Source: Lacihabitans sp. CS3-21 (GTDB taxonomy: Bacteria > Bacteroidota > Bacteroidia > Cytophagales > Spirosomataceae). From it: a stretch of DNA of 64,000 nt. Below are positions 17,459 through 26,276 of the stretch, one piece after another. Location: the NCBI RefSeq assembly GCF_024343675.1, contig NZ_RJUD01000018.1:1-64000 (forward strand), in the 5' to 3' direction. Positions within the stretch are counted from its first letter, which is position 1. Every line of letters begins with the position of its first letter. The notes under the pieces are model-generated. The model did not search any database. It had not been told where the DNA came from and was given only the letters and a program-made list of their open reading frames with translations. The position numbers and the translations under genes were made by a program.

Positions 17459-18325
17459 ATGATAGATATTCAAAAAATAAAAGCCATAGATGTACACACA
17501 CACGCTGAAGTTTCATGTGGCCAGCCGCATGATGATTATCGACCTGAATTTGATGTGGCTTTTGCGAAATATTTCAAATCAGATAAACGTCCAACGATTC
17601 AGGAAACGGCTGATTTTTACAGAGATAGCAACCTGGCCTTTGTGATGTTCACGGTGGATTCTGAGCATGAAGTGGGTAAAAAAAGAATTCCGAATGTCGA
17701 AGTAGCTGAAGCTGCTCTGAAAAATGACGATGTTATGATTGCTTTTGCGAGCATAGATCCTCACAAAGGCCGAATGGGGGCACGTGAAGCTCGAGATTTG
17801 ATAGAAAACTACGGAGTAAAAGGATTTAAATTCCACCCAACCGTACAAGGATTTTACCCACAAGACAAAATGGCCTATCATTTATATGAAGTCATCGCTG
17901 AATACAAATTGCCGATGCTTTTTCATTCGGGTCATTCTGGATTTGGCTCTGGCGTTCGTGGAGGCGGCGGTTTGAGACTTGAATATTCCAATCCGATGCA
18001 CTTAGACGATGTGGCTATTGATTTTCCAGATTGCCCAATAATTATAGCCCATCCGAGTTGGCCATGGCAAGACGAGGCTCTTTCAGTAGCCATGCACAAG
18101 CCCAATGTTTATATAGACCTCAGTGGCTGGTCACCAAAATACTTCCCGAAACAATTGATTCAATATGCCAATACAATGCTCAAAGAACGAATTCTTTTCG
18201 GCACAGATTTTCCGCTAATTACGCCAGAAAGATGGATGAAAGATTTCGAGGAAGCAGGATTTAAAGACGAAGTAAAGCCGTTGATATTGAAAGAAAATGC
18301 GATTCGGATGTTGGGATTGAAGTGA
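17459..18325 (+). CDS. Amidohydrolase-2 family hydrolase (CouO/PhdB-like candidate)
   Basis: A 288-residue TIM-barrel amidohydrolase. Metal and active-site residues of the family are visible: HTH in IDVHTHAE (residues 13-15), GFKFHP, LFHSGHSG, IIAHPSWPW and GTDFP with the barrel-end aspartate. In the Rhodococcus Cou and Corynebacterium Phd pathways an amidohydrolase-fold enzyme cleaves the aryl beta-ketoacyl-CoA to hydroxybenzoate and acetyl-CoA. The same gene set here (ligase, hydratase, SDR, amidohydrolase) makes that the best guess. A decarboxylase role is the main alternative. Confidence 0.7.
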   Translation: MIDIQKIKAIDVHTHAEVSCGQPHDDYRPEFDVAFAKYFKSDKRPTIQETADFYRDSNLAFVMFTVDSEHEVGKKRIPNVEVAEAALKNDDVMIAFASIDPHKGRMGAREARDLIENYGVKGFKFHPTVQGFYPQDKMAYHLYEVIAEYKLPMLFHSGHSGFGSGVRGGGGLRLEYSNPMHLDDVAIDFPDCPIIIAHPSWPWQDEALSVAMHKPNVYIDLSGWSPKYFPKQLIQYANTMLKERILFGTDFPLITPERWMKDFEEAGFKDEVKPLILKENAIRMLGLK

Positions 18326-18343
18326 TAAAAAAAGCCTGCTAAT

Positions 18344-18366
18344 GGAACACAGATGACAAGGATATT
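18344..18366. repeat. Short cacagat-type repeat fragment
   Basis: AACACAGATGACAAGGATAT, continued by CCACGGATTAACACTGATTT inside the following hairpin, uses the same vocabulary as the elements at 11896 and 15544. It occupies the gap between two convergent operons. Confidence 0.45.
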
Positions 18367-18410
18367 AAAATACCACGGATTAACACTGATTTCTTAATTC
18401 CATGGTATTT
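18367..18410. terminator. Possible bidirectional hairpin between convergent operons
   Basis: AAAATACCAcGG at 18367-18378 pairs with CCaTGGTATTT at 18400-18410, around a 21-base loop made of cacggatt-type repeat. It lies between the stops of the amidohydrolase (plus) and pcaF (minus) genes and is followed by a T-rich run, so the repeat may have been taken over as a terminator. Confidence 0.4.
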
Positions 18411-18421
18411 ATTTTTAAAAC

Positions 18422-19630
18422 TTAAACCCGCTCCAATATTACCGCATAACCCATACCAACTCCCACACACATAGAGGCTAAGGCATATCTTTTATTGCTT
18501 CTTTGCAACTGATTCACAGCCGCTTGAATGATACGTGTACCCGACATTCCTAACGGATGTCCCAAGGCAATTGCTCCACCGTTTGGATTAATTCTTTCAT
18601 CATCGTCTGCCAAACCAAGGTTTCTTGAAACAGCCAAACATTGAGCAGAAAAGGCTTCGTTAAACTCAATTACATCCATATCTGCTAAAGTTAACCCTGC
18701 CTTTTGCAAAGCTTTCTGAGAAGCTCCTACAGGTCCGATTCCCATAATTCTCGGCTCTACACCTACAACACCCGAACTCACAATTCTTGCTTTTGGAACT
18801 AGATTATAAGATTGTACCGCATTTTCAGAGGCAAGAATCATAGCGGCTGCACCATCATTGAGTCCAGAGGCATTACCTGCAGTTACAGTTCCACTTTCCT
18901 TTCTGAAAGCTGGTTTCAATTTTGCCAAAGTTTCTAAACTTGTGACTCCTTTTATAAATTCATCTTTGCTAAAAGCCGTTACTATTCCTTTTTTGTCTGT
19001 CAATTCTACGGAAACAATTTCCTCTGCCAAAATACCATTTTGTTGAGCCGCAAATGCTTTCTGCTGAGAATTATATGCAAACAAATCCTGATCCTCTCGA
19101 CTAATATTGTACATTTCCGCCAAATTTTCAGCAGTAACTCCCATAGCATCAGTACCATACAATTTATTCATCACCGGATTTACAAAACGCCAACCGAAGC
19201 TTGAATCGAATAGTTGTACATCTCCACCAAACGCTTTTGTGGATTTACTCATTACCATTGGCCCTCGGGTCATGTGCTCCATTCCTCCCGCTATCAAAAC
19301 CTCTCCGTCTCCTGCTTTTATTGCTCTGTTGGCATGAATCACTGCAGACATACCTGATGAACATAGTCTGTTGACCGTTTCGCCAGGAACTGTATAGGGT
19401 AAACCTGCCAAAAGCAATGCCATACGGGCAACATTTCTATTATCTTCTCCTGCTTGGTTGTGACAACCCAAAATGACATCCTCTATCGCTTCTAAAGGAA
19501 TATTTGGATTTCTTTTGATCAATTCTTTGATTGGAATAGCTGCCAAATCATCTGCACGAACCGTGGACAAGCTACCTCCAAGACTCCCAATTGGAGTTCT
19601 GACTGCATCTATTATGAAAGCATCTTTCAT
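18422..19630 (-). CDS. pcaF: 3-oxoadipyl-CoA thiolase
   Basis: A 402-residue thiolase. The nucleophilic cysteine is in NRLCSSGMSA near residue 90, the second catalytic set in GGAIALGHPLG and MCVGVGMGYA at the C-terminus. Length and the AFGGDVQLFDSSFGWRF region fit 3-oxoadipyl-CoA thiolases, which split 3-oxoadipyl-CoA into succinyl-CoA and acetyl-CoA. It closes the pca operon, two bases after the DUF983 gene. A general acetyl-CoA acyltransferase is a less likely alternative given the context. Confidence 0.9.
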   Translation of the reverse strand: MKDAFIIDAVRTPIGSLGGSLSTVRADDLAAIPIKELIKRNPNIPLEAIEDVILGCHNQAGEDNRNVARMALLLAGLPYTVPGETVNRLCSSGMSAVIHANRAIKAGDGEVLIAGGMEHMTRGPMVMSKSTKAFGGDVQLFDSSFGWRFVNPVMNKLYGTDAMGVTAENLAEMYNISREDQDLFAYNSQQKAFAAQQNGILAEEIVSVELTDKKGIVTAFSKDEFIKGVTSLETLAKLKPAFRKESGTVTAGNASGLNDGAAAMILASENAVQSYNLVPKARIVSSGVVGVEPRIMGIGPVGASQKALQKAGLTLADMDVIEFNEAFSAQCLAVSRNLGLADDDERINPNGGAIALGHPLGMSGTRIIQAAVNQLQRSNKRYALASMCVGVGMGYAVILERV

Positions 19631-19632
19631 TT

Positions 19633-19992
19633 TTATTCCTTTATTTTATTGCCAAAAATATATAACCAAATAATTCTTGAAAGTCTAAAATTGAGAGGAA
19701 AAAGAATTATCATGAAACTAATAATAATCAATAGGTTAACATAGTCAAATAACTCATTTCCATACCAAGAACAAGCCAGAATAACTAACAAACCCTCTAA
19801 GCTGGCTAAACCATAACTCACAAACATAGCTCCCCAATAAAATCCATTTTCAGGAAAAAAGTTGTAATTACAGTTTGGGCATTTACTGTTCATTTTTGTT
19901 AATTGAAAAAAAGAAAATAAATTTCTATTAATAAAAATATTGCCTTTTCCGCATTGCGGACATTTATTTTGAAACAAGTGTTTGAGTGCCAT
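19633..19992 (-). CDS. DUF983-family membrane protein
   Basis: A 119-residue protein typical of DUF983: an N-terminal zinc-ribbon-like CPQCGKGNIF, a second CPNCNYNFFPENGFYWGAMF, then two transmembrane helices (about residues 56-74 and 84-108). The function is unknown in the family. It sits between the CoA-transferase and pcaF genes, with two bases to pcaF, an odd passenger in a catabolic operon. Confidence 0.85.
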   Translation of the reverse strand: MALKHLFQNKCPQCGKGNIFINRNLFSFFQLTKMNSKCPNCNYNFFPENGFYWGAMFVSYGLASLEGLLVILACSWYGNELFDYVNLLIIISFMIILFPLNFRLSRIIWLYIFGNKIKE

Positions 19993-20082
19993 TAATGCAT
20001 ATTAATTTGAGTACATAATTCCCCAAAATTACCTATATAATGCTAACAGATTACAGAATGTCTGATTTTTAATGGTGTGGCT

Positions 20083-21432
20083 TTAATCCACTAAGCCATT
20101 CACAAACCTTGCACTGGTTTTTACCTCTACCTCCTCCAAAGTGGCATTTGGAAGCAAATCTACCAAAGTTAAAATACCATTGGTGTAAGAAAAAACCGCC
20201 AAATCTGTAATAATCATATCCACTACACCCGATGCAGTTAATGGCAACATACACGAAGGTACAATTTTCGGAGACCCGTCAGAATTGGTATGGGTCATGG
20301 TAATGATGAGTCGTTTAGCTCCTTTTGCCAAATCCATAGCACCACCTACACCCAAAAGTGGTTTCCCTGGTACTGCCCAGTTGGCGAGATTTGCGGCTTC
20401 GTCACACTCTAAACCACCCATTATGGCCACATCGATGTGACCACCACGAATCATCGCAAATGATTCCGCACTATCGAAATAACTACTTCCTTGTAAAGGA
20501 GTTACAGGAATTTTACCAGCATTTACCGGATAATTCATTGCTCCTCCTCCATCTGTTGGAGCTGGACCAACGCCCAACATTCCGTTTTCAGTATGGAGAA
20601 TAATGCCTTGGTCCTCTGTGATTAAATCGGCCACCAAAGTTGGAATTCCGATACCTAAATTTACGACATCGCCCTTTTTCAGTTCGGCCAATGCACGGCG
20701 AGCCATATTCATTCTGACCTCATCTACTTTTTTAGAGGACGCTATGGATGCAGAAGTGCCTAAATCTTCCAGAGTAAGCGTAGCTTGTACCAAATAATCT
20801 ACAAAACAGCCCTGTGTATGCACGTTTTCGGGAGCTATTTCACCAACTGGCACAATTTCTTCAACTTCAGCAATGACCAAATCCGCAGCTGTTGCCATAG
20901 CTTTATTAAAGTTATTTTCCGTCATACGGTATTGCAAATTTCCAGCGGTATCAGCACGCCATGCACGTATGAAAGCTACGTTACCACGAATACCTTTTAT
21001 GAAAACTTGCTCTTCTCCATCGATAATTTTGGTTTCACGACCTTCGGCAATCTTGGTTCCAGCTGAAGTTTTGGTATAAAAACCACCAATACCTGCACCA
21101 CCAGCACGGATGGCTTCTGCCAAAGTGCCTTGAGGCAAGAGCTCTGCTTCAACCAATCCAGATTGAACGGCCTTTACAGCATTTGGATTTGAAGTAAAAA
21201 ACGAGCCAATTACTTTTTTTAACTGACCATTGGCCAATAATCTATCGCCACCCAGTCCAGGTTCGCCCGTATTATTTCCAATAAAAGTTAAGTTTTTAGT
21301 ACTTGTTTCAGCCAAAGCATGCATCAAATGCACAGGATTTCCCGTCATACCAAAGCCACCTTGGAGGAGGATATCTCCGTCTTTTACAAATTTAACCGCC
21401 TCATTTAAGCTTACAATAGGCACATTTTTCAT
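20083..21432 (-). CDS. Fused 3-oxoacid/3-oxoadipate CoA-transferase (A+B subunits)
   Basis: A 449-residue single-chain CoA-transferase. The N-terminal half is the A subunit ([29 protein letters not shown]), joined by a linker around residue 215 to the B half ([22 protein letters not shown] with the catalytic glutamate). Most pca pathways use separate PcaI and PcaJ; the single-chain form resembles SCOT. It would move CoA from succinyl-CoA to 3-oxoadipate, between PcaL and PcaF. Acetoacetate transfer is an alternative that the pca neighbours make less likely. Confidence 0.88.
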   Translation of the reverse strand: MKNVPIVSLNEAVKFVKDGDILLQGGFGMTGNPVHLMHALAETSTKNLTFIGNNTGEPGLGGDRLLANGQLKKVIGSFFTSNPNAVKAVQSGLVEAELLPQGTLAEAIRAGGAGIGGFYTKTSAGTKIAEGRETKIIDGEEQVFIKGIRGNVAFIRAWRADTAGNLQYRMTENNFNKAMATAADLVIAEVEEIVPVGEIAPENVHTQGCFVDYLVQATLTLEDLGTSASIASSKKVDEVRMNMARRALAELKKGDVVNLGIGIPTLVADLITEDQGIILHTENGMLGVGPAPTDGGGAMNYPVNAGKIPVTPLQGSSYFDSAESFAMIRGGHIDVAIMGGLECDEAANLANWAVPGKPLLGVGGAMDLAKGAKRLIITMTHTNSDGSPKIVPSCMLPLTASGVVDMIITDLAVFSYTNGILTLVDLLPNATLEEVEVKTSARFVNGLVD

Positions 21433-21459
21433 AATAAATTAAAAAAGAAAATGATAAAT

Positions 21460-21509
21460 TTCGAATAACGAATAACGAATGACGAATAACGAATGACGAA
21501 TAACGAATT
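21460..21509. repeat. GAATAACGAATGACG microrepeat array
   Basis: Seven or so tandem AATAACG/AATGACG heptamers just upstream of the CoA-transferase start. Same unit family, in opposite orientation relative to the gene, as the array at 5385-5552. Confidence 0.8.
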
Positions 21510-21588
21510 TTGGAATACCTTAAATCATTAATATTAACCCCTTCAATAAACCTATTAAAGGAGTAAAAAACATTGGCTAATTTCATTT

Positions 21589-21936
21589 TTATTTATTCCT
21601 AGCAGTCTTAATAGATGCTACAGTTATTGATAAAAGTTCATTTGCCTCTTTATATATAGATTCAGAGCTTCTTCCTAGAACAGGAAGAAGTTCTGTTATG
21701 AATTCAATCCAAAACATTGTCTAGTCTAATTCTTCCTCAACTATTTTTAGTTTATTTATAAAATCAGGATTCGATTTTCCTCTACAAGCAGCTCTATAAT
21801 TTGCTGCTGCTGAAGGTGCTGATCTGACTATCTGTTTTCGACAAGCTTTAAATTCAGGATCACTTGGCAATTGCCTTGTCATAATAACAACTGAAATCGC
21901 CCATTTTTTATACCTTTCTTTTAAATCTGAAATCAT
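21589..21936 (-). pseudogene. Four-helix-bundle (S23-like) protein, interrupted by an amber codon
   Basis: The reading frame from ATG 21936 runs MISDLKERYKKWAIS.. RQIVRSAPSAAANYRAA.. KLKIVEEELD, the classic 23S rRNA intervening-sequence-type four-helix-bundle family. An in-frame TAG at 21721-21723 replaces the expected glutamate codon, and the same frame continues with TMFWIEFITELLP up to a normal stop at 21589. The full frame would be about 115 residues, the usual family length, so a single G-to-T change explains it. Family function is unclear. Confidence 0.75.
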
Positions 21937-22072
21937 GTTGAGTTTGGTTTAGATTATTGATCGTTGATTTCTTTAAATATTGTATGATAAAATTATCACA
22001 TTAAATTAAAACAAACGAAATTCTATAAATGCAATTATTAGAAATTCTTTATTCGAAAATCGTGCCCCTGTC

Positions 22073-22138
22073 TTCGTTATTCATAACTCACCATTCTCCA
22101 TTCTTAACTCGATAATCGTAATTCGTAATTCGTCATTC
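22073..22138. repeat. TCGTAATTCGTCATTC microrepeat overlapping the pobA stop
   Basis: Degenerate units (TCGTTATTCATAACTC, TCGATAATCG, TAATTCGTAATTCG) end inside the pobA stop codon: on the minus strand the gene ends GAA TGA within a GAATGACG repeat unit. Confidence 0.7.
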
Positions 22139-23302
22139 AAACACCTCAAATGGCAATCCCACATAATTCTCTGCTATGGTTTTTTGATAAGCTTCAGAAA
22201 TTCTTAAATAATCAAACTTTGATTTTTGTAGTAATTGTTCAAAACTACCATTTTCGGCTTGTTTATGACACAAATACGTCATGAAATTGGAAAAATCTTG
22301 TACTCTCCAAACTCTTGCTACAGATTTTTTGGTGTAATTATTAAGAAACTCTTCATTTCCATTTTTAAAGAATTCAGTTAGGCCAATAGCTAAATTTCTC
22401 ACATCTGCAATTGCCAAATTTAAGCCTTTCGCTCCAGTTGGCGGCACAATATGTGCCGCATCACCAGCCAAAAACAATCTCCCTGCTTGTAAATTATCAA
22501 TCATAAAGCTTCGCATAGGCGTAATGCTTTTTTCAAAGATATCTCCTTTGTCTAATTCAATTCCCAATCTATTTTCTAGTTCTGACCATATGTTATCATC
22601 AGACCAATTCTCAATTTTTTCGTCGTTTGGTACTTGCAGATATAATCTGCATACTTTTTCTGACCTCATACTGGCCAAGGCAAAACCATTATTATGAAAA
22701 GCATAAATCAATTCATCATAATTAGGTTTGGAATAAGCCAAAATACCTAACCAACTAAACGGATATTCAATTTTGAATTCATTGTAAGATTCTTTGGGTA
22801 ATGTTTTCCTCCCCAAACCATGAAACCCATCCGTTCCCGCTACAAAATCACAATGCAATATTTTATTTTCTCCCAAGAAAGTAAATGATATACTTGGTTC
22901 ATTGGACATAAAATCATTGATTTGTGTAGCATCTGCCTCAAATAAAATCTCAATTTTTCTATCGATACAGGCTTGAATTAAATCCTTCACAACCTCTTGT
23001 TGCCCATAAATCGTTACTTCCCTTTGTGTATGTTTTTGAAAATCAATACGTTGAATCACCCCATTGTAAGCAATATAACATCCATGATGCACCAAACCTT
23101 CTTTATGCAATCTTTCGGCTACACCCAATTCCTCAAAAACTTCTACAGTGTTTTGTTCTAACAAGCCTGCCCTTACACGATTCTCCACATATTCTCGACT
23201 TCTATTTTCTATTATAATACACTTAATACCTTGTTTTTGAAGCATCAAAGCCAAGGTAAGTCCAGCTGGCCCAGCTCCAATAATTCCTACTTGAGTCTTC
23301 AT
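22133..23302 (-). CDS. pobA: 4-hydroxybenzoate 3-monooxygenase
   Basis: A 389-residue class A flavoprotein hydroxylase. It has the FAD GxGxxG (GIIGAGPAG, residues 6-14), a DG motif in FVAGTDGFHG and the GD motif in LFLAGDAAHIVPPTGAKGLN; length and the IENRSREYVENRVRAG segment match PobA. It hydroxylates 4-hydroxybenzoate to protocatechuate with NADPH and O2. Three bases separate it from pcaL, placing it in the pca operon and linking the side-chain pathway to ring cleavage. Confidence 0.92.
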   Translation of the reverse strand: MKTQVGIIGAGPAGLTLALMLQKQGIKCIIIENRSREYVENRVRAGLLEQNTVEVFEELGVAERLHKEGLVHHGCYIAYNGVIQRIDFQKHTQREVTIYGQQEVVKDLIQACIDRKIEILFEADATQINDFMSNEPSISFTFLGENKILHCDFVAGTDGFHGLGRKTLPKESYNEFKIEYPFSWLGILAYSKPNYDELIYAFHNNGFALASMRSEKVCRLYLQVPNDEKIENWSDDNIWSELENRLGIELDKGDIFEKSITPMRSFMIDNLQAGRLFLAGDAAHIVPPTGAKGLNLAIADVRNLAIGLTEFFKNGNEEFLNNYTKKSVARVWRVQDFSNFMTYLCHKQAENGSFEQLLQKSKFDYLRISEAYQKTIAENYVGLPFEVFE

Positions 23303-23305
23303 GGT

Positions 23306-24442
23306 TTAAAAATTAATATCGTTTTCTTTAAAAACTTCTTGTGCCAAATGGAAGGCATCATTAGCGGCCGGTAATCCACAATACAATGCTGATTGCATAA
23401 TTACCTCTTTGATTTCATCCACAGTAACTCCGTTATTAAAGGCTGCTTTTACATGCATTTTAAACTCAGTCGGCCTATTTAATGCAATTAGCATGGACAT
23501 GGTAATTAAACTTTTAGTGGGTTTAGACAGGCCCGGCCGTGTCCAAATTTCACCCCATGCATAATTTGTAATAAAAGACTGGAAATCAGCATTAAAATCA
23601 TTTATTTTACTATTGGCTTTATCTACATGAGTATCCCCCAAAACACTTCTTCGAACATGCATTCCCTTTTCAAAAGTTTGATCTCCTACAAAAAAATCAA
23701 TCAAAACCGCTGCATATTCTTTTGGTAATTCAGTGGCAGCTAGGTGTCTGGCATGGAGTACTTTTAATCTAGCATCGGGTATTTTGGATACCAAAAATTC
23801 AGCCTGCTCAACGTTTGTCACTGGATCTTCGTCACCAGTAATGACCAAAGTTTTGACACTCAAATTTTGTAACTGTTCTCTAAAATCTGCATCACGAATG
23901 GCACAGCAACAATTAGAATAGCCTTCTACATTACTTCTTAAAAACATGGCATGCATTTCGGTAACTCTTTTTGGGTTTTGCCTGCGAAATTCTTCAGTAA
24001 ACCAACGCTCCATGGTATCATCAACGATGGCCTGCATTCCGTTTTTTGAAATGGTTTCTATGCGGCTATTCCAGCGTTCATCATTACCTATTTTTGCTCC
24101 AGTATTGCTTAAAACTATTTTTATGAAGCGATTTGGGTAATTGATTCCTAAAAATTGGCCAATTAATCCACCCATTGAGAGTCCACAGAAATAGGCTGAA
24201 TCAATGCTTAGTTCATCCATTAGTTGGATAACATCATTGCCTAAATGCTCAATCGTCGAATCACTACCAAATATAAAACCTTCACTTCCACCATGTCCAG
24301 CTGTATCGTACCTTAAAACCCTAAAATAAGGCAATAAATAAGGAACTAATTCATCCCACATCATCATTTCTGAACCTAATGAATTGGAAAAAATCAAAAC
24401 TGGACTGTTTGGTGTTCCTTCTATTTTATAGTTAATTTTCAT
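23306..24442 (-). CDS. pcaL: Fused 3-oxoadipate enol-lactonase / 4-carboxymuconolactone decarboxylase
   Basis: A 378-residue fusion. Residues 1-255 are an alpha/beta hydrolase of the PcaD type (FSNSLGSEMMMWD, CGLSMGG nucleophile elbow, VITGDEDPVT, HARHLA). Residues 265-378 are a PcaC-type carboxymuconolactone decarboxylase domain (KGMHVRRSVLGDTHVDKA, SLITMSML, HVKAAFNNGVTVDEIKEV). The order PcaD-PcaC is that of actinobacterial PcaL. It carries out the two steps from 4-carboxymuconolactone to 3-oxoadipate. The ATG overlaps the pcaB stop by 11 bases, suggesting coupled translation. Confidence 0.92.
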   Translation of the reverse strand: MKINYKIEGTPNSPVLIFSNSLGSEMMMWDELVPYLLPYFRVLRYDTAGHGGSEGFIFGSDSTIEHLGNDVIQLMDELSIDSAYFCGLSMGGLIGQFLGINYPNRFIKIVLSNTGAKIGNDERWNSRIETISKNGMQAIVDDTMERWFTEEFRRQNPKRVTEMHAMFLRSNVEGYSNCCCAIRDADFREQLQNLSVKTLVITGDEDPVTNVEQAEFLVSKIPDARLKVLHARHLAATELPKEYAAVLIDFFVGDQTFEKGMHVRRSVLGDTHVDKANSKINDFNADFQSFITNYAWGEIWTRPGLSKPTKSLITMSMLIALNRPTEFKMHVKAAFNNGVTVDEIKEVIMQSALYCGLPAANDAFHLAQEVFKENDINF

Positions 24443-25745
24443 ATTTCTTTAGAATATTCTCAACAATTTCAACACTGTTTCCTATGGAATTTTGAGGATT
24501 AAAATACATATTTAAATTCTCTAAGTCAAGATTCATTTCCCTTAGTACTTCTTTCAAATGTTTCTTTTTTGAAATAGCAATTTTACAAGCTTTCTCTACC
24601 AACTCATGGGCCTGAATTTTACCTATTTTTGAGGCCAAAGCAAGTGATACATTTTCTGCAAAAATCAGCCCCTGTGTAATCTCAATATTTGCCAGCATGC
24701 GTTTTTCATCAACCTCCAAGCCTTCAATCAATTCCACAGTCTTTTCTAAACTACCTGCTGTCAAAAGCATTATTTCGGTCAAAACCTCCCATTCCGCATG
24801 CCAATTTCCAGCGGAACGCTCATGCTCTTGTATCATAGAAGAAAGCATACTTCCAACCAAATGCGGAATACGTGTTGCATTGGCCAATATGGCTGCACAT
24901 GTTACGGGATTGCGTTTATGTGGCATAGTACTAGATCCCCCTTTACCTTCGGCCGCACCCTCAAAGACCTCCCCAACCTCGGTCTGCATCAATAATGAAA
25001 CATCTTTCGCTATTTTGCCTAAGGAACCACTCAAAATGCCTAATTTAGACGCTAGCTCATTTAAATTATCTCTCTGAGATTGCCATGAAAATGAAGGACA
25101 TAAGCCCAAAAACTGAGCGAATAAATTTACAACATCGTTAGAAATATTTTTATTTTGACTTCCAACAGCACCAGAAAGTTGCACCCCCAAAAGCCTTGGT
25201 TTCATTTCAACCAACCTATCTATTGACCTACAAACACCTTCTAACCAAGCACTTGCTTTTAGACCAAATGTAATTGGACGAGCTTGCTGCAAAAGCGTCC
25301 GCCCAACCATCACAGTACTTTTGTGCTTTTTAGAAATTTTTATCAATTCTGACTTTAGAATCAATAATTTACTCTCCAATAAATTTACAAATTGAGCTAT
25401 TTGTAGTATCGAGCCAGTATCCACAATATCTTGGCTAGTAGCACCAAAATGGACAAACTTTGAGGCTTCAAAGTCTCTACTCTTTACTACTTTCGTAAGT
25501 TGCTGTACCAATGGTATAGCCGCATTGCCTCCAAGTTTAATATCTTTTTTAAGTTTTTCTATATCAACAAATTCAATCTGGCAGCAATTCGAAATAATAT
25601 TGGCAGACTCCCTTGATATAATTCCTACCTCTGCCTGAGCCTGAGCCAATGAAGACTCTGCAACCAACATGGCCGCGATTGTGTTTTGGTCCGAAAAAAG
25701 TTCGTTTACCTCAGAAGAATAAAAAAGTTCACTATATAAACTCAT
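24432..25745 (-). CDS. pcaB: 3-carboxy-cis,cis-muconate cycloisomerase
   Basis: A 437-residue member of the fumarase/aspartase superfamily with the signature GSSTMPHKRNP (near residues 270-280) and HFGATSQDIVDTG. It cyclises 3-carboxymuconate from protocatechuate dioxygenase to 4-carboxymuconolactone. I chose ATG 25745 (MSLYSELFY), four bases after the pcaG stop; a TTG at 25760 that would overlap pcaG is possible but less likely. It sits in the order pcaH-G-B-L-pobA. Confidence 0.92.
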   Translation of the reverse strand: MSLYSELFYSSEVNELFSDQNTIAAMLVAESSLAQAQAEVGIISRESANIISNCCQIEFVDIEKLKKDIKLGGNAAIPLVQQLTKVVKSRDFEASKFVHFGATSQDIVDTGSILQIAQFVNLLESKLLILKSELIKISKKHKSTVMVGRTLLQQARPITFGLKASAWLEGVCRSIDRLVEMKPRLLGVQLSGAVGSQNKNISNDVVNLFAQFLGLCPSFSWQSQRDNLNELASKLGILSGSLGKIAKDVSLLMQTEVGEVFEGAAEGKGGSSTMPHKRNPVTCAAILANATRIPHLVGSMLSSMIQEHERSAGNWHAEWEVLTEIMLLTAGSLEKTVELIEGLEVDEKRMLANIEITQGLIFAENVSLALASKIGKIQAHELVEKACKIAISKKKHLKEVLREMNLDLENLNMYFNPQNSIGNSVEIVENILKKYEN

Positions 25746-25749
25746 AATT

Positions 25750-26262
25750 TCAAATATCAAAGAAAACCGTTTCGCTATCGCCTTGCATGTGAATATCGAA
25801 TAAATAATAATTATCTTTTTTCTGAGCTATCAAAGTTTCTCTTCTTGAATTATCTATTTGAGAAAGCACTTCATCTGTTGCATTTTTGACTTCGTCAGAA
25901 AAATAAATTCTTGTGTAAGAATGAATTAATTGACCACGCATAAATAGAATCACGGACAAAAAAGGTGCATTCTCTCCTATAGATTCAGGTTTTTTAGTTT
26001 TAAAAACAAAGCTTTTGTCTTTTTCGGTACCCGTACCAAATCTTCCGAATAGGTTATTCTGATTGTCCCAAATCTCGAGCATGGCATCAGGAATAACGTT
26101 TCCTTCGCCATCAAAAACTCTTCCTCGAATTACTATATGTTCCTCATCTGATGAAACCAGATCATGCTGAGCCAGACTTTTAAAATCGTACAAATATTGC
26201 TCAGGAGTAAGACCATATGCGAAATAAGGTCCAACGGTTTGTGATGGTGTTTGCTTTAACAT
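25750..26262 (-). CDS. pcaG: Protocatechuate 3,4-dioxygenase alpha subunit
   Basis: A 170-residue protein with the PCD alpha opening TPSQTVGPYFAYGLTP, the GRVFDGEGNVIPDAMLEIWD beta-sandwich core and a YTRIYFSDE strand. As in other alpha subunits the iron-binding tyrosine-histidine set is absent. It pairs with PcaH to form the iron-dependent intradiol dioxygenase. Its ATG lies 15 bases after the pcaH stop. Confidence 0.92.
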   Translation of the reverse strand: MLKQTPSQTVGPYFAYGLTPEQYLYDFKSLAQHDLVSSDEEHIVIRGRVFDGEGNVIPDAMLEIWDNQNNLFGRFGTGTEKDKSFVFKTKKPESIGENAPFLSVILFMRGQLIHSYTRIYFSDEVKNATDEVLSQIDNSRRETLIAQKKDNYYLFDIHMQGDSETVFFDI

Positions 26263-26276
26263 AATATTTTCAAAAT

